64,000 bases of DNA. Source: Oscheius dolichura. Taxonomy: Eukaryota; Nematoda; Chromadorea; Rhabditida; Rhabditidae. The stretch spans positions 12,586,001 to 12,650,000 of the forward strand of contig OW051497.1 of NCBI GenBank assembly GCA_932521035.1, read 5' to 3'. The notes beneath the pieces were generated by a model. That model had not been told where the DNA came from. It saw only the letters and a program-made list of their open reading frames with translations, and did no database searches. The position numbers were made by a program, and so were the translations under genes. This document shows positions 37,322 to 49,161 of the stretch, in pieces. Each line of letters begins with the position of its first letter. Positions within the stretch are counted from its first letter, which is position 1.

Positions 37322-40300
37322 AAATAGGGTTTAAGCCAATACAAATCTCTTGGGCAATTTGAACAGGCCAGTACGGAATAAAAGCCTAATGATTGGAGAA
37401 CGTTCGACCACTCTTCTTGTAGAGCTCGACGAGTAGAGTACGAATAATTCAAGATCGAATAGGGTTCGCTGAACAAATAGCGTTTTATAGCCCAAAAACT
37501 ATTATAGTCCAAAAATAGGGTTTAAGCCAATACAAATCTCTTGGGCAATTTGAACAGGCCAGTACGGAATAAAAGCCTAATGATTGGAGAACGTTCGACC
37601 ACTCTTCTTGTAGAGCTCGACGAGTAGAGTACGAATATTCCAAGATCGAATAGGGTTCGCTGAACAAATAGCGTTTTATAGCCCAAAAACTATTATAGTC
37701 CAAAAATAGGGTTTAAGCCAATACAAATCTCTTGGGCAATTTGAACAGGCCAGTACGGAATAAAAGCCTAATGATTGGAGAACGTTCGACCACTCTTCTT
37801 GTAGAGCTCGACGAGGAGAGTACGAATATTCCAAGATCGAATAGACTTGTCTGACCGAATAGCGTTTTATAGCCCAAAAACTATTATAATCCAGAAAAAG
37901 GTACAGTAATATGGGGCAGTTTTTGGAAAAGAGGGTAGGAGGTCCGAATTTGCACTCATTCGAACCGCCTCATCGAGCTGAGTCTAAAAAACCAGCTCCC
38001 GTCACAGGAGGACGCTTTTGAGCCACGTTATGGCTCCTAGATCATAAACCAGGGTTTAAGCCAATACAAGTCTCTTGGGCAATTTGAACAGGCCAGTACG
38101 GAATAAAAGCCTAATGATTGGAGAACGTTCGACCACTCTTCTTGTAGAGCTCGACGAGTAGAGTACGAATATTCCAAGATCGAATAGGGTTCGCTGAACA
38201 AATAGCGTTTTATAGCCCAAAAACTATTATAGTCCAAAAATAGGGTTTAAGCCAATACAAATCTCTTGGGCAATTTGAACAGGCCAGTACGGAATAAAAG
38301 CCTAATGATTGGAGAACGTTCGACCACTCTTCTTGTAGAGCTCGACGAGTAGAGTACGAATAATTCAAGATCGAATAGGGTTCGCTGAACAAATAGCGTT
38401 TTATAGCCCAAAAACTATTATAGTCCAAAAATAGGGTTTAAGCCAATACAAATCTCTTGGGCAATTTGAACAGGCCAGTACGGAATAAAAGCCGAATGAA
38501 CAGGCCAGTACGGAATAAAAGCCGAATGATTGGAGAACGTTCGACCACTCTTCTTGTAGAGCTCGACGAGTAGAGTACGAATATTCCAAGATCGAATAGG
38601 GTTCGCTGAACAAATAGCGTTTTATAGCCCAAAAACTATTATAGTCCAAAAATAGGGTTTAAGCCAATACAAATCTCTTGGGCAATTTGAACAGGCCAGT
38701 ACGGAATAAAAGCCTAATGATTGGAGAACGTTCGACCACTCTTCTTGTAGAGCTCGACGAGGAGAGTACGAATATTCCAAGATCGAATAGACTTGTCTGA
38801 CCGAATAGCGTTTTATAGCCCAAAAACTATTATAATCCAGAAAAAGGTACAGTAATATGGGGCAGTTTTTGGAAAAGAGGGTAGGAGGTCCGAATTTGCA
38901 CTCATTCGAACCGCCTCATCGAGCTGAGTCTAAAAAACCAGCTCCCGTCACAGGAGGACGCTTTTGAGCCACGTTATGGCTCCTAGATCATAAACCAGGG
39001 TTTAAGCCAATACAAGTCTCTTGGGCAATTTGAACAGGCCAGTACGGAATAAAAGCCTAATGATTGGAGAACGTTCGACCACTCTTCTTGTAGAGCTCGA
39101 CGAGTAGAGGGCGAATAATCCAAGATCGAATAGAGTTGTCTGACCGAATAGCGTTTTATAGCCCAAAAACTATTATAATCCAGAAAAAGGTACAGTAATA
39201 TGGGGCAGTTTTTGGAAAAGAGGGTAGGAGGTCCGAATTTGCACTCATTCGAACCGCCTCATCGAGCTGAGTCTAAAAAACCAGCTCCGTCACAGGAGGA
39301 CGCTTTTGCGCCACGTTATGGCTCCTAGATCATAAACCAGGGTTTAAGCCAATACAAGTCTCTTGGGCAATTTGAACAGGCCAGTACGGAATAAAAGCCT
39401 AATGATTGGAGAACGTTCGACCACTCTTCTTGTAGAGCTCGACGAGTAGAGTACGAATATTCCAAGATCGAATAGGGTTCGCTGAACAAATAGCGTTTTA
39501 TAGCCCAAAAACTATTATAGTCCAAAAATAGGGTTTAAGCCAATACAAATCTCTTGGGCAATTTGAACAGGCCAGTACGGAATAAAAGCCTAATGATTGG
39601 AGAACGTTCGACCACTCTTCTTGTAGAGCTCGACGAGTAGAGTACGAATAATTCAAGATCGAATAGGGTTCGCTGAACAAATAGCGTTTTATAGCCCAAA
39701 AACTATTATAGTCCAAAAATAGGGTTTAAGCCAATACAAATCTCTTGGGCAATTTGAACAGGCCAGTACGGAATAAAAGCCTAATGATTGGAGAACGTTC
39801 GACCACTCTTCTTGTAGAGCTCGACGAGTAGAGTACGAATAATTCAAGATCGAATAGGGTTCGCTGAACAAATAGCGTTTTATAGCCCAAAAACTATTAT
39901 AGTCCAAAAATAGGGTTTAAGCCAATACAAATCTCTTGGGCAATTTGAACAGGCCAGTACGGAATAAAAGCCTAATGATTGGAGAACGTTCGACCACTCT
40001 TCTTGTAGAGCTCGACGAGTAGAGTACGAATATTCCAAGATCGAATAGGGTTCGCTGAACAAATAGCGTTTTATAGCCCAAAAACTATTATAGTCCAAAA
40101 ATAGGGTTTAAGCCAATACAAATCTCTTGGGCAATTTGAACAGGCCAGTACGGAATAAAAGCCTAATGATTGGAGAACGTTCGACCACTCTTCTTGTAGA
40201 GCTCGACGAGGAGAGTACGAATATTCCAAGATCGAATAGACTTGTCTGACCGAATAGCGTTTTATAGCCCAAAAACTATTATAATCCAGAAAAAGGTACA

Positions 40301-42111
40301 GTAATATGGGGCAGTTTTTGGAAAAGAGGGTAGGAGGTCCGAATTTGCACTCATTCGAACCGCCTCATCGAGCTGAGTCTAAAAAACCAGCTCCCGTCAC
40401 AGGAGGACGCTTTTGAGCCACGTTATGGCTCCTAGATCATAAACCAGGGTTTAAGCCAATACAAGTCTCTTGGGCAATTTGAACAGGCCAGTACGGAATA
40501 AAAGCCTAATGATTGGAGAACGTTCGACCACTCTTCTTGTAGAGCTCGACGAGTAGAGTACGAATATTCCAAGATCGAATAGGGTTCGCTGAACAAATAG
40601 CGTTTTATAGCCCAAAAACTATTATAGTCCAAAAATAGGGTTTAAGCCAATACAAATCTCTTGGGCAATTTGAACAGGCCAGTACGGAATAAAAGCCTAA
40701 TGATTGGAGAACGTTCGACCACTCTTCTTGTAGAGCTCGACGAGTAGAGTACGAATAATTCAAGATCGAATAGGGTTCGCTGAACAAATAGCGTTTTATA
40801 GCCCAAAAACTATTATAGTCCAAAAATAGGGTTTAAGCCAATACAAATCTCTTGGGCAATTTGAACAGGCCAGTACGGAATAAAAGCCGAATGAACAGGC
40901 CAGTACGGAATAAAAGCCGAATGATTGGAGAACGTTCGACCACTCTTCTTGTAGAGCTCGACGAGTAGAGTACGAATATTCCAAGATCGAATAGGGTTCG
41001 CTGAACAAATAGCGTTTTATAGCCCAAAAACTATTATAGTCCAAAAATAGGGTTTAAGCCAATACAAATCTCTTGGGCAATTTGAACAGGCCAGTACGGA
41101 ATAAAAGCCTAATGATTGGAGAACGTTCGACCACTCTTCTTGTAGAGCTCGACGAGGAGAGTACGAATATTCCAAGATCGAATAGACTTGTCTGACCGAA
41201 TAGCGTTTTATAGCCCAAAAACTATTATAATCCAGAAAAAGGTACAGTAATATGGGGCAGTTTTTGGAAAAGAGGGTAGGAGGTCCGAATTTGCACTCAT
41301 TCGAACCGCCTCATCGAGCTGAGTCTAAAAAACCAGCTCCCGTCACAGGAGGACGCTTTTGAGCCACGTTATGGCTCCTAGATCATAAACCAGGGTTTAA
41401 GCCAATACAAGTCTCTTGGGCAATTTGAACAGGCCAGTACGGAATAAAAGCCTAATGATTGGAGAACGTTCGACCACTCTTCTTGTAGAGCTCGACGAGT
41501 AGAGGGCGAATAATCCAAGATCGAATAGAGTTGTCTGACCGAATAGCGTTTTATAGCCCAAAAACTATTATAATCCAGAAAAAGGTACAGTAATATGGGG
41601 CAGTTTTTGGAAAAGAGGGTAGGAGGTCCGAATTTGCACTCATTCGAACCGCCTCATCGAGCTGAGTCTAAAAAACCAGCTCCGTCACAGGAGGACGCTT
41701 TTGCGCCACGTTATGGCTCCTAGATCATAAACCAGGGTTTAAGCCAATACAAGTCTCTTGGGCAATTTGAACAGGCCAGTACGGAATAAAAGCCTAATGA
41801 TTGGAGAACGTTCGACCACTCTTCTTGTAGAGCTCGACGAGTAGAGTACGAATATTCCAAGATCGAATAGGGTTCGCTGAACAAATAGCGTTTTATAGCC
41901 CAAAAACTATTATAGTCCAAAAATAGGGTTTAAGCCAATACAAATCTCTTGGGCAATTTGAACAGGCCAGTACGGAATAAAAGCCTAATGATTGGAGAAC
42001 GTTCGACCACTCTTCTTGTAGAGCTCGACGAGTAGAGTACGAATAATTCAAGATCGAATAGGGTTCGCTGAACAAATAGCGTTTTATAGCCCAAAAACTA
42101 TTATAGTCCAA
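37322..42111 (+). repeat. Family B, two tandem copies of a 2395-bp higher-order repeat
   Basis: All landmarks from about 37322 to 39716 recur at +2395, including three P modules (37888, 38834 and 39177 versus 40283, 41229 and 41572) and a private 30-bp tandem duplication of GAACAGGCCAGTACGGAATA plus ten bases at about 38468 and 40863. A third, partial version follows to about 43000 but lacks the 30-bp duplication (a spacing of 1258 instead of 1288 bp). Confidence 0.85.
37888..38050 (+). repeat. P module, haplotype 2 (first copy)
   Basis: 163 bp, with CAGCTCCCGTCACAG (one extra C) and TTTTGAGCC. The second change completes the perfect hairpin GAGCCACGTTATGGCTC at 38020-38036 (6-bp stem, 5-nt loop), which has only a 4-bp stem in haplotype 1. 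Other copies start near 38834, 40283, 41229, 42487, 45034, 45377, 59128, 59471, 63027 and 63370. It is always preceded by a monomer with GACGAGGAGAGTACG and AATAGACTTGTCTG, so flank and module travel together. Confidence 0.85.
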
Positions 42112-45033
42112 AAATAGGGTTTAAGCCAATACAAATCTCTTGGGCAATTTGAACAGGCCAGTACGGAATAAAAGCCTAATGATTGGAGAACGTTCGACCA
42201 CTCTTCTTGTAGAGCTCGACGAGTAGAGTACGAATATTCCAAGATCGAATAGGGTTCGCTGAACAAATAGCGTTTTATAGCCCAAAAACTATTATAGTCC
42301 AAAAATAGGGTTTAAGCCAATACAAATCTCTTGGGCAATTTGAACAGGCCAGTACGGAATAAAAGCCTAATGATTGGAGAACGTTCGACCACTCTTCTTG
42401 TAGAGCTCGACGAGGAGAGTACGAATATTCCAAGATCGAATAGACTTGTCTGACCGAATAGCGTTTTATAGCCCAAAAACTATTATAATCCAGAAAAAGG
42501 TACAGTAATATGGGGCAGTTTTTGGAAAAGAGGGTAGGAGGTCCGAATTTGCACTCATTCGAACCGCCTCATCGAGCTGAGTCTAAAAAACCAGCTCCCG
42601 TCACAGGAGGACGCTTTTGAGCCACGTTATGGCTCCTAGATCATAAACCAGGGTTTAAGCCAATACAAGTCTCTTGGGCAATTTGAACAGGCCAGTACGG
42701 AATAAAAGCCTAATGATTGGAGAACGTTCGACCACTCTTCTTGTAGAGCTCGACGAGTAGAGGGCGAATAATCCAAGATCGAATAGAGTTGTCTGACCGA
42801 ATAGCGTTTTATAGCCCAAAAACTATTATAATCCAGAAAAAGGTACAGTAATATGGGGCAGTTTTTGGAAAAGAGGGTAGGAGGTCCGAATTTGCACTCA
42901 TTCGAACCGCCTCATCGAGCTGAGTCTAAAAAACCAGCTCCGTCACAGGAGGACGCTTTTGCGCCACGTTATGGCTCCTAGATCATAAACCAGGGTTTAA
43001 GCCAATACAAGTCTCTTGGGCAATTTGAACAGGCCAGTACGGAATAAAAGCCTAATGATTGGAGAACGTTCGACCACTCTTCTTGTAGAGCTCGACGAGT
43101 AGAGTACGAATATTCCAAGATCGAATAGGGTTCGCTGAACAAATAGCGTTTTATAGCCCAAAAACTATTATAGTCCAAAAATAGGGTTTAAGCCAATACA
43201 AATCTCTTGGGCAATTTGAACAGGCCAGTACGGAATAAAAGCCTAATGATTGGAGAACGTTCGACCACTCTTCTTGTAGAGCTCGACGAGTAGAGTACGA
43301 ATATTCCAAGATCGAATAGGGTTCGCTGAACAAATAGCGTTTTATAGCCCAAAAACTATTATAGTCCAAAAATAGGGTTTAAGCCAATACAAATCTCTTG
43401 GGCAATTTGAACAGGCCAGTACGCAATAAAAGCCTAATGATTGGAGAACGTTCGACCACTCTTCTTGTAGAGCTCGACGAGTAGAGTACGAATAATTCAA
43501 GATCGAATAGGGTTCGCTGAACAAATAGCGTTTTATAGCCCAAAAACTATTATAGTCCAAAAATAGGGTCTCTTGGGCAATTTGAACAGACCAGTACGGA
43601 ATAAAAGCCTAACGATTTCAGAACGTTCGACCACTCTTCTTGTAGAGCTCGACGAGTAGAGTACGAATAATTCAAGATCGAATAGGGTTGTCTGACCGAA
43701 TAGCGTTTTATAGCCCAAAAACTATTATAGTCCAAAAATAGGGTTTAAGCCAATACAAATCTCTTGGGCAGTTTGAACAGGCCAGTACGGAATAAAAGCC
43801 TAACGATTTCAGAACGTTCGACCACTCTTCTTGTAGAGCTCGACGAGTAGAGTACGAATAATTCAAGATCGAATAGGGTTCGCTGAACAAATAGCGTTTT
43901 ATAGCCCAAAAACTATTATAGTCCAAAAATAGGGTCTCTTGGGCAATTTGAACAGACCAGTACGGAATAAAAGCCTAACGATTTCAGAACGTTCGACCAC
44001 TCTTCTTGTAGAGCTCGACGAGTAGAGTACGAATAATTCAAGATCGAATAGGGTTCGCTGAACAAATAGCGTTTTATAGCCCAAAAACTATTATAGTCCA
44101 AAAATAGGGTCTCTTGGGCAATTTGAACAGACCAGTACGGAATAAAAGCCTAACGATTTCAGAACGTTCGACCACTCTTCTTGTAGAGCTCGACGAGTAG
44201 AGTACGAATAATTCAAGATCGAATAGGGTTGTCTGACCGAATAGCGTTTTATAGCCCAAAAACTATTTTAGTCCAAAAATAGGGTTTAAGCCAATACAAA
44301 TCTCTTGGGCAATTTGAACAGGCCAGTACGCAATAAAAGCCTAATGATTGGAGAACGTTCGACCACTCTTCTTGTAGAGCGTGACGAGTAGAGTACGAAT
44401 AATTTAAGATCGAATAGGGTTGTCTGACCGAATAGCGTTTGATAGCCCAAAAACTATTATAGTCCAAAAATAGGGTTTAAGCCAATACAAATCTCTTGGG
44501 CAATTTGAACAGGCCAGTACGCAATAAAAGCCTAATGATTGGAGAACGTTCGACCACTCTTCTTGTAGAGCTCGACGAGTAGAGTACGAATAATTTAAGA
44601 TCGACTAGGGTTCGCTGAACAAATAGCGTTTTATAGCCCAAAAACTATTATAGTCCAAAAATAGGGTTTAAGCCAATACAAATCTCTTGGGCAATTTGAA
44701 CAGGCCAGTACGGAATAAAAGCCTAATGATTGGAGAACGTTCGACCACTCTTCTTGTAGAGCTCGACGAGTAGAGTACGAATATTCCAAGATCGAATAGG
44801 GTTCGCTGAACAAATAGCGTTTTATAGCCCAAAAACTATTATAGTCCAAAAATAGGGTTTAAGCCAATACAAATCTCTTGGGCAATTTGAACAGGCCAGT
44901 ACGGAATAAAAGCCTAATGATTGGAGAACGTTCGACCACTCTTCTTGTAGAGCTCGACGAGGAGAGTACGAATATTCCAAGAACGAATAGACTTGTCTGA
45001 CCGAATAGCGTTTTATAGCCCAAAAACTATTAT

Positions 45034-45880
45034 AATCCAGAAAAAGGTACAGTAATATGGGGCAGTTTTTGGAAAAGAGGGTAGGAGGTCCGAATTTGCA
45101 CTCATTCGAACCGCCTCATCGAGCTGAGTCTAAAAAACCAGCTCCCGTCACAGGAGGACGCTTTTGAGCCACGTTATGGCTCCTAGATCATAAACCAGGG
45201 TTTAAGCCAATACAAGTCTCTTGGGCAATTTGAACAGGCCAGTACGGAATAAAAGCCTAATGATTGGAGAACGTTCGACCACTCTTCTTGTAGAGCTCGA
45301 CGAGGAGAGTACGAATATTCCAAGATCGAATAGACTTGTCTGACCGAATAGCGTTTTATAGCCCAAAAACTATTATAATCCAGAAAAAGGTACAGTAATA
45401 TGGGGCAGTTTTTGGAAAAGAGGGTAGGAGGTCCGAATTTGCACTTATTCGAACCGCCTCATCGAGCTGAGTCTAAATAACCAGCTCCCGTCACAGGAGG
45501 ACGCTTTTGAGCCACGTTATGGCTCCTAGATCATAAACCAGGGTTTAAGCCAATACAAGTCTCTTGGCAATTTGAACAGGCCAGTACGGAATAAAAGCCT
45601 AATGATTGGAGAACGTTCGACCACTCTTCTTGTAGAGCTCGACGAGTAGAGGGCGAATAATCCAAGATCGAATAGAGTTGTCTGACCGAATAGCGTTTTA
45701 TAGCCCAAAAACTATTATAATCCAGAAAAAGGTACAGTAATATGGGGCAGTTTTTGGAAAAGAGGGTAGGAGGTCCGAATTTGCACTCATTCGAACCGCC
45801 TCATCGAGCTGAGTCTAAAAAACCAGCTCCGTCACAGGAGGACGCTTTTGCGCCACGTTATGGCTCCTAGATCATAAACC
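45034..45880 (+). repeat. Family B, 343-bp period of P-bearing monomers (P2-P2-P1 triple)
   Basis: P modules at 45034, 45377 and 45719 are spaced 342-343 bp (about 180 bp of monomer plus 163 bp of P). The same order, two haplotype-2 and then one haplotype-1 module, recurs at 59128/59471/59814 and 63027/63370/63713, so the triple is itself an amplified block. The middle copy of each triple carries GCACTTATTCG instead of GCACTCATTCG, except that both haplotype-2 copies of the last triple carry it. Confidence 0.82.
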
Positions 45881-48694
45881 AGGGTTTAAGCCAATACAAG
45901 TCTCTTGGGCAATTTGAACAGGCCAGTACGGAATAAAAGCCTAATGATTGGAGAACGTTCGACCACTCTTCTTGTAGAGCTCGACGAGTAGAGTACGAAT
46001 ATTCCAAGATCGAATAGGGTTCGCTGAACAAATAGCGTTTTATAGCCCAAAAACTATTATAGTCCAAAAATAGGGTTTAAGCCAATACAAATCTCTTGGG
46101 CAATTTGAACAGGCCAGTACGGAATAAAAGCCTAATGATTGGAGAACGTTCGACCACTCTTCTTGTAGAGCTCGACGAGTAGAGTACGAATAATTCAAGA
46201 TCGAATAGGGTTCGCTGAACAAATAGCGTTTTATAGCCCAAAAACTATTATAGTCCAAAAATAGGGTTTAAGCCAATACAAATCTCTTGGGCAATTTGAA
46301 CAGGCCAGTACGCAATAAAAGCCTAATGATTGGAGAACGTTCGACCACTCTTCTTGTAGAGCTCGACGAGTAGAGTACGAATAATCCAGGATCCAATAGG
46401 GTTCGCTGAACAAATAGCGTTTTATAGCCCAAAAACTATTATAGTCCAAAAATAGGGTTTAAGCCAATACAAATCTCTTGGGCAATTTGAACAGGCCAGT
46501 ACGGAATAAAAGCCTAATGATTGGAGAACGTTCGACCACTCTTCTTGTAGAGCTCGACGAGTAGAGTACGAATAATCCAAGATCGAATAGAGTTGTCTGA
46601 CCGAATAGCGTTTTATAGCCCAAAAACTATTATAATCCAGAAAAAGGTACAGTAATATGGGGCAGTTTTTGGAAAAGAGGGTAGGAGGTCCGAATTTGCA
46701 CTCATTCGAACCGCCTCATCGAGCTGAGTCTAAAAAACCAGCTCCGTCACAGGAGGACGCTTTTGCGCCACGTTATGGCTCCTAGATCATAAACCAGGGT
46801 TTAAGCCAATACAAGTCTCTTGGGCAATTTGAACAGGCCAGTACGGAATAAAAGCCTAATGATTGGAGAACGTTCGACCACTCTTCTTGTAGAGCTCGAC
46901 GAGTAGAGTACGAATATTCCAAGATCGAATAGGGTTCGCTGAACAAATAGCGTTTTATAGCCCAAAAACTATTATAGTCCAAAAATAGGGTTTAAGCCAA
47001 TACAAATCTCTTGGGCAATTTGAACAGGCCAGTACGGAATAAAAGCCTAATGATTGGAGAACGTTCGACCACTCTTCTTGTAGAGCTCGACGAGTAGAGT
47101 ACGAATATTCCAAGATCGAATAGGGTTCGCTGAACAAATAGCGTTTTATAGCCCAAAAACTATTATAGTCCAAAAATAGGGTTTAAGCCAATACAAATCT
47201 CTTGGGCAATTTGAACAGGCCAGTACGCAATAAAAGCCTAATGATTGGAGAACGTTCGACCACTCTTCTTGTAGAGCTCGACAAGTAGAGTACGAATAAT
47301 TCAAGATCGAATAGGGTTCGCTGAACAAATAGCGTTTTATAGCCCAAAAACTATTATAGTCCAAAAATAGGGTCTCTTGGGCAATTTGAACAGACCAGTA
47401 CGGAATAAAAGCCTAACGATTTCAGAACGTTCGACCACTCTTCTTGTAGAGCTCGACGAGTAGAGTACGAATAATTCAAGATCGAATAGGGTTGTCTGAC
47501 CGAATAGCGTTTTATAGCCCAAAAACTATTATAGTCCAAAAATAGGGTTTAAGCCAATACAAATCTCTTGGGCAGTTTGAACAGGCCAGTACGGAATAAA
47601 AGCCTAACGATTTCAGAACGTTCGACCACTCTTCTTGTAGAGCTCGACGAGTAGAGTACGAATAATTCAAGATCGAATAGGGTTCGCTGAACAAATAGCG
47701 TTTTATAGCCCAAAAACTATTATAGTCCAAAAATAGGGTCTCTTGGGCAATTTGAACAGACCAGTACGCAATAAAAGCCTAATGATTGGAGAACGTTCGA
47801 CCACTCTTCTTGTAGAGCTCGACGAGTAGAGTACGAATAATTCAAGATCGAATAGGGTTCGCTGAACAAATAGCGTTTTATAGCCCAAAAACTATTATAG
47901 TCCAAAAATAGGGTCTCTTGGGCAATTTGAACAGACCAGTACGGAATAAAAGCCTAACGATTTCAGAACGTTCGACCACTCTTCTTGTAGAGCTCGACGA
48001 GTAGAGTACGAATAATTCAAGATCGAATAGGGTTGTCTGACCGAATAGCGTTTTATAGCCCAAAAACTATTATAGTCCAAAAATAGGGTTTAAGCCAATA
48101 CAAATCTCTTGGGCAATTTGAACAGGCCAGTACGCAATAAAAGCCTAATGATTGGAGAACGTTCGACCACTCTTCTTGTAGAGCGTGACGAGTAGAGTAC
48201 GAATAATTTAAGATCGAATAGGGTTGTCTGACCGAATAGCGTTTGATAGCCCAAAAACTATTATAGTCCAAAAATAGGGTTTAAGCCAATACAAATCTCT
48301 TGGGCAATTTGAACAGGCCAGTACGCAATAAAAGCCTAATGATTGGAGAACGTTCGACCACTCTTCTTGTAGAGCTCGACGAGTAGAGTACGAATAATTT
48401 AAGATCGAATAGGGTTGTCTGACCGAATAGCGTTTGATAGCCCAAAAACTATTATAGTCCAAAAATAGGGTTTAAGCCAATACAAGTCTCTTGGGCAATT
48501 TGAACGATTATCCAGGAACGGATGAAGAATTGCGAAGAAGGCAGAGAAATAATGAAACGTAGAAATAAACGGTGTTTTAGACAATAGTATTCAATCACAT
48601 TTGTATAAAGAAATAAATTAAAATGTAGGACGGCTTGAAAATTAGCAATAATAGCGGCTAAGGAAGACTTCTGACGGTTTTACTAAGCGTAGCT

Positions 48695-49096
48695 ATGCGT
48701 TCCTCAGTAATTTGTTATTACTGCTCTCAGTCCGAGCATTTCTACTTTGAAATATCGATGCTTTCCATTCATGTCATATCATCTGCAAAAAAAAATACAA
48801 AAAATACAAAAAATACAAAAAATAAAAAAATACACCATGAATGCAAAAAGAACAAGCAATGCAAAGATTCGGCAAGACAAGTCCAAGTGGTTTTAGGCCA
48901 TGAATTCACCGATTCTGAATTGAAGCATTGTCGTTGGAGCGCACCGCCAATGCCGGGATTCTTTTTCAAATCACCGACTTTTTTTGTTCCAGTGGATGAC
49001 ATCACTGCATTGGTGAAACGCCGTATTTGCCTGTTCCTAATTTCCTTGCTTTGCTACCGTTTTATGCACACCACCATATTTATAACATTAATATAA
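48695..49096 (+). CDS. Uncertain 133-codon ORF inside E element copy 1
   Basis: An ATG-to-TAA frame of 133 codons occupies most of E. It contains a low-complexity KNTKNTKNTKNKK stretch translated from the A-rich microsatellite, a middle part with CRWSAPPMPGFFF, and a hydrophobic C-terminus (ICLFLISLLCYRF) that could pass for a membrane segment. I do not recognise it. The same ORF is unchanged in all five E copies (also at 51908, 55296, 57976 and 61700), but the copies are near-identical at the DNA level, so this says nothing about selection. On the opposite strand a shorter frame ends at a run of T followed by TTTTGCAG, which resembles a splice acceptor. Most likely not a functional gene here. 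Confidence 0.15.
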   Translation: MRSSVICYYCSQSEHFYFEISMLSIHVISSAKKNTKNTKNTKNKKIHHECKKNKQCKDSARQVQVVLGHEFTDSELKHCRWSAPPMPGFFFKSPTFFVPVDDITALVKRRICLFLISLLCYRFMHTTIFITLI

Positions 49097-49161
49097 TATA
49101 TACATTAATAATATATATATACATTAATATAATATATATTTATAACATTAATATAATATAT
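49070..49161. repeat. AT-rich tail of E copy 1
   Basis: About 90 bp of nearly pure A/T made of variants of ATAACATTAATATAATATAT and (TA)n. It forms the right end of every E copy and sits directly against the truncated P module. Such DNA unwinds and breaks easily, so it may have been the site of the original join; this is inference. Confidence 0.8.

Larger units (their letters stand above)
48506..49161 (+). repeat. E element, copy 1 (656 bp, unique AT-rich insert)
   Basis: Sequence unrelated to the satellites. The left junction is CAATTTGAAC|GATTATCCAGG and the right junction is an AT-rich tail|AAAAGAGGGTAGG inside a P module, whose first ~39 bp are missing. It contains a 7-bp-stem hairpin (CAGTAAT-TTGTT-ATTACTG, 48705-48723), an A-rich microsatellite of TACAAAAAA units near 48788-48832, and a tail of about 90 bp almost only A/T. 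There are no terminal repeats and no target-site duplication. It looks like a captured piece of host DNA, such as a gene 3' region, but I recognise no homologue. Confidence 0.85.

Noticed and set aside
37888-38050. Functional tRNA gene on the minus strand of P
   Set aside because: Box-like motifs exist, but the T-stem, the acceptor stem and an anticodon arm do not form, and a T6 run interrupts the span.
48506-49161. E as a mobile element with terminal repeats
   Set aside because: There are no terminal inverted or direct repeats and no target duplication, and all five copies share the same external junctions, which fits passive amplification.
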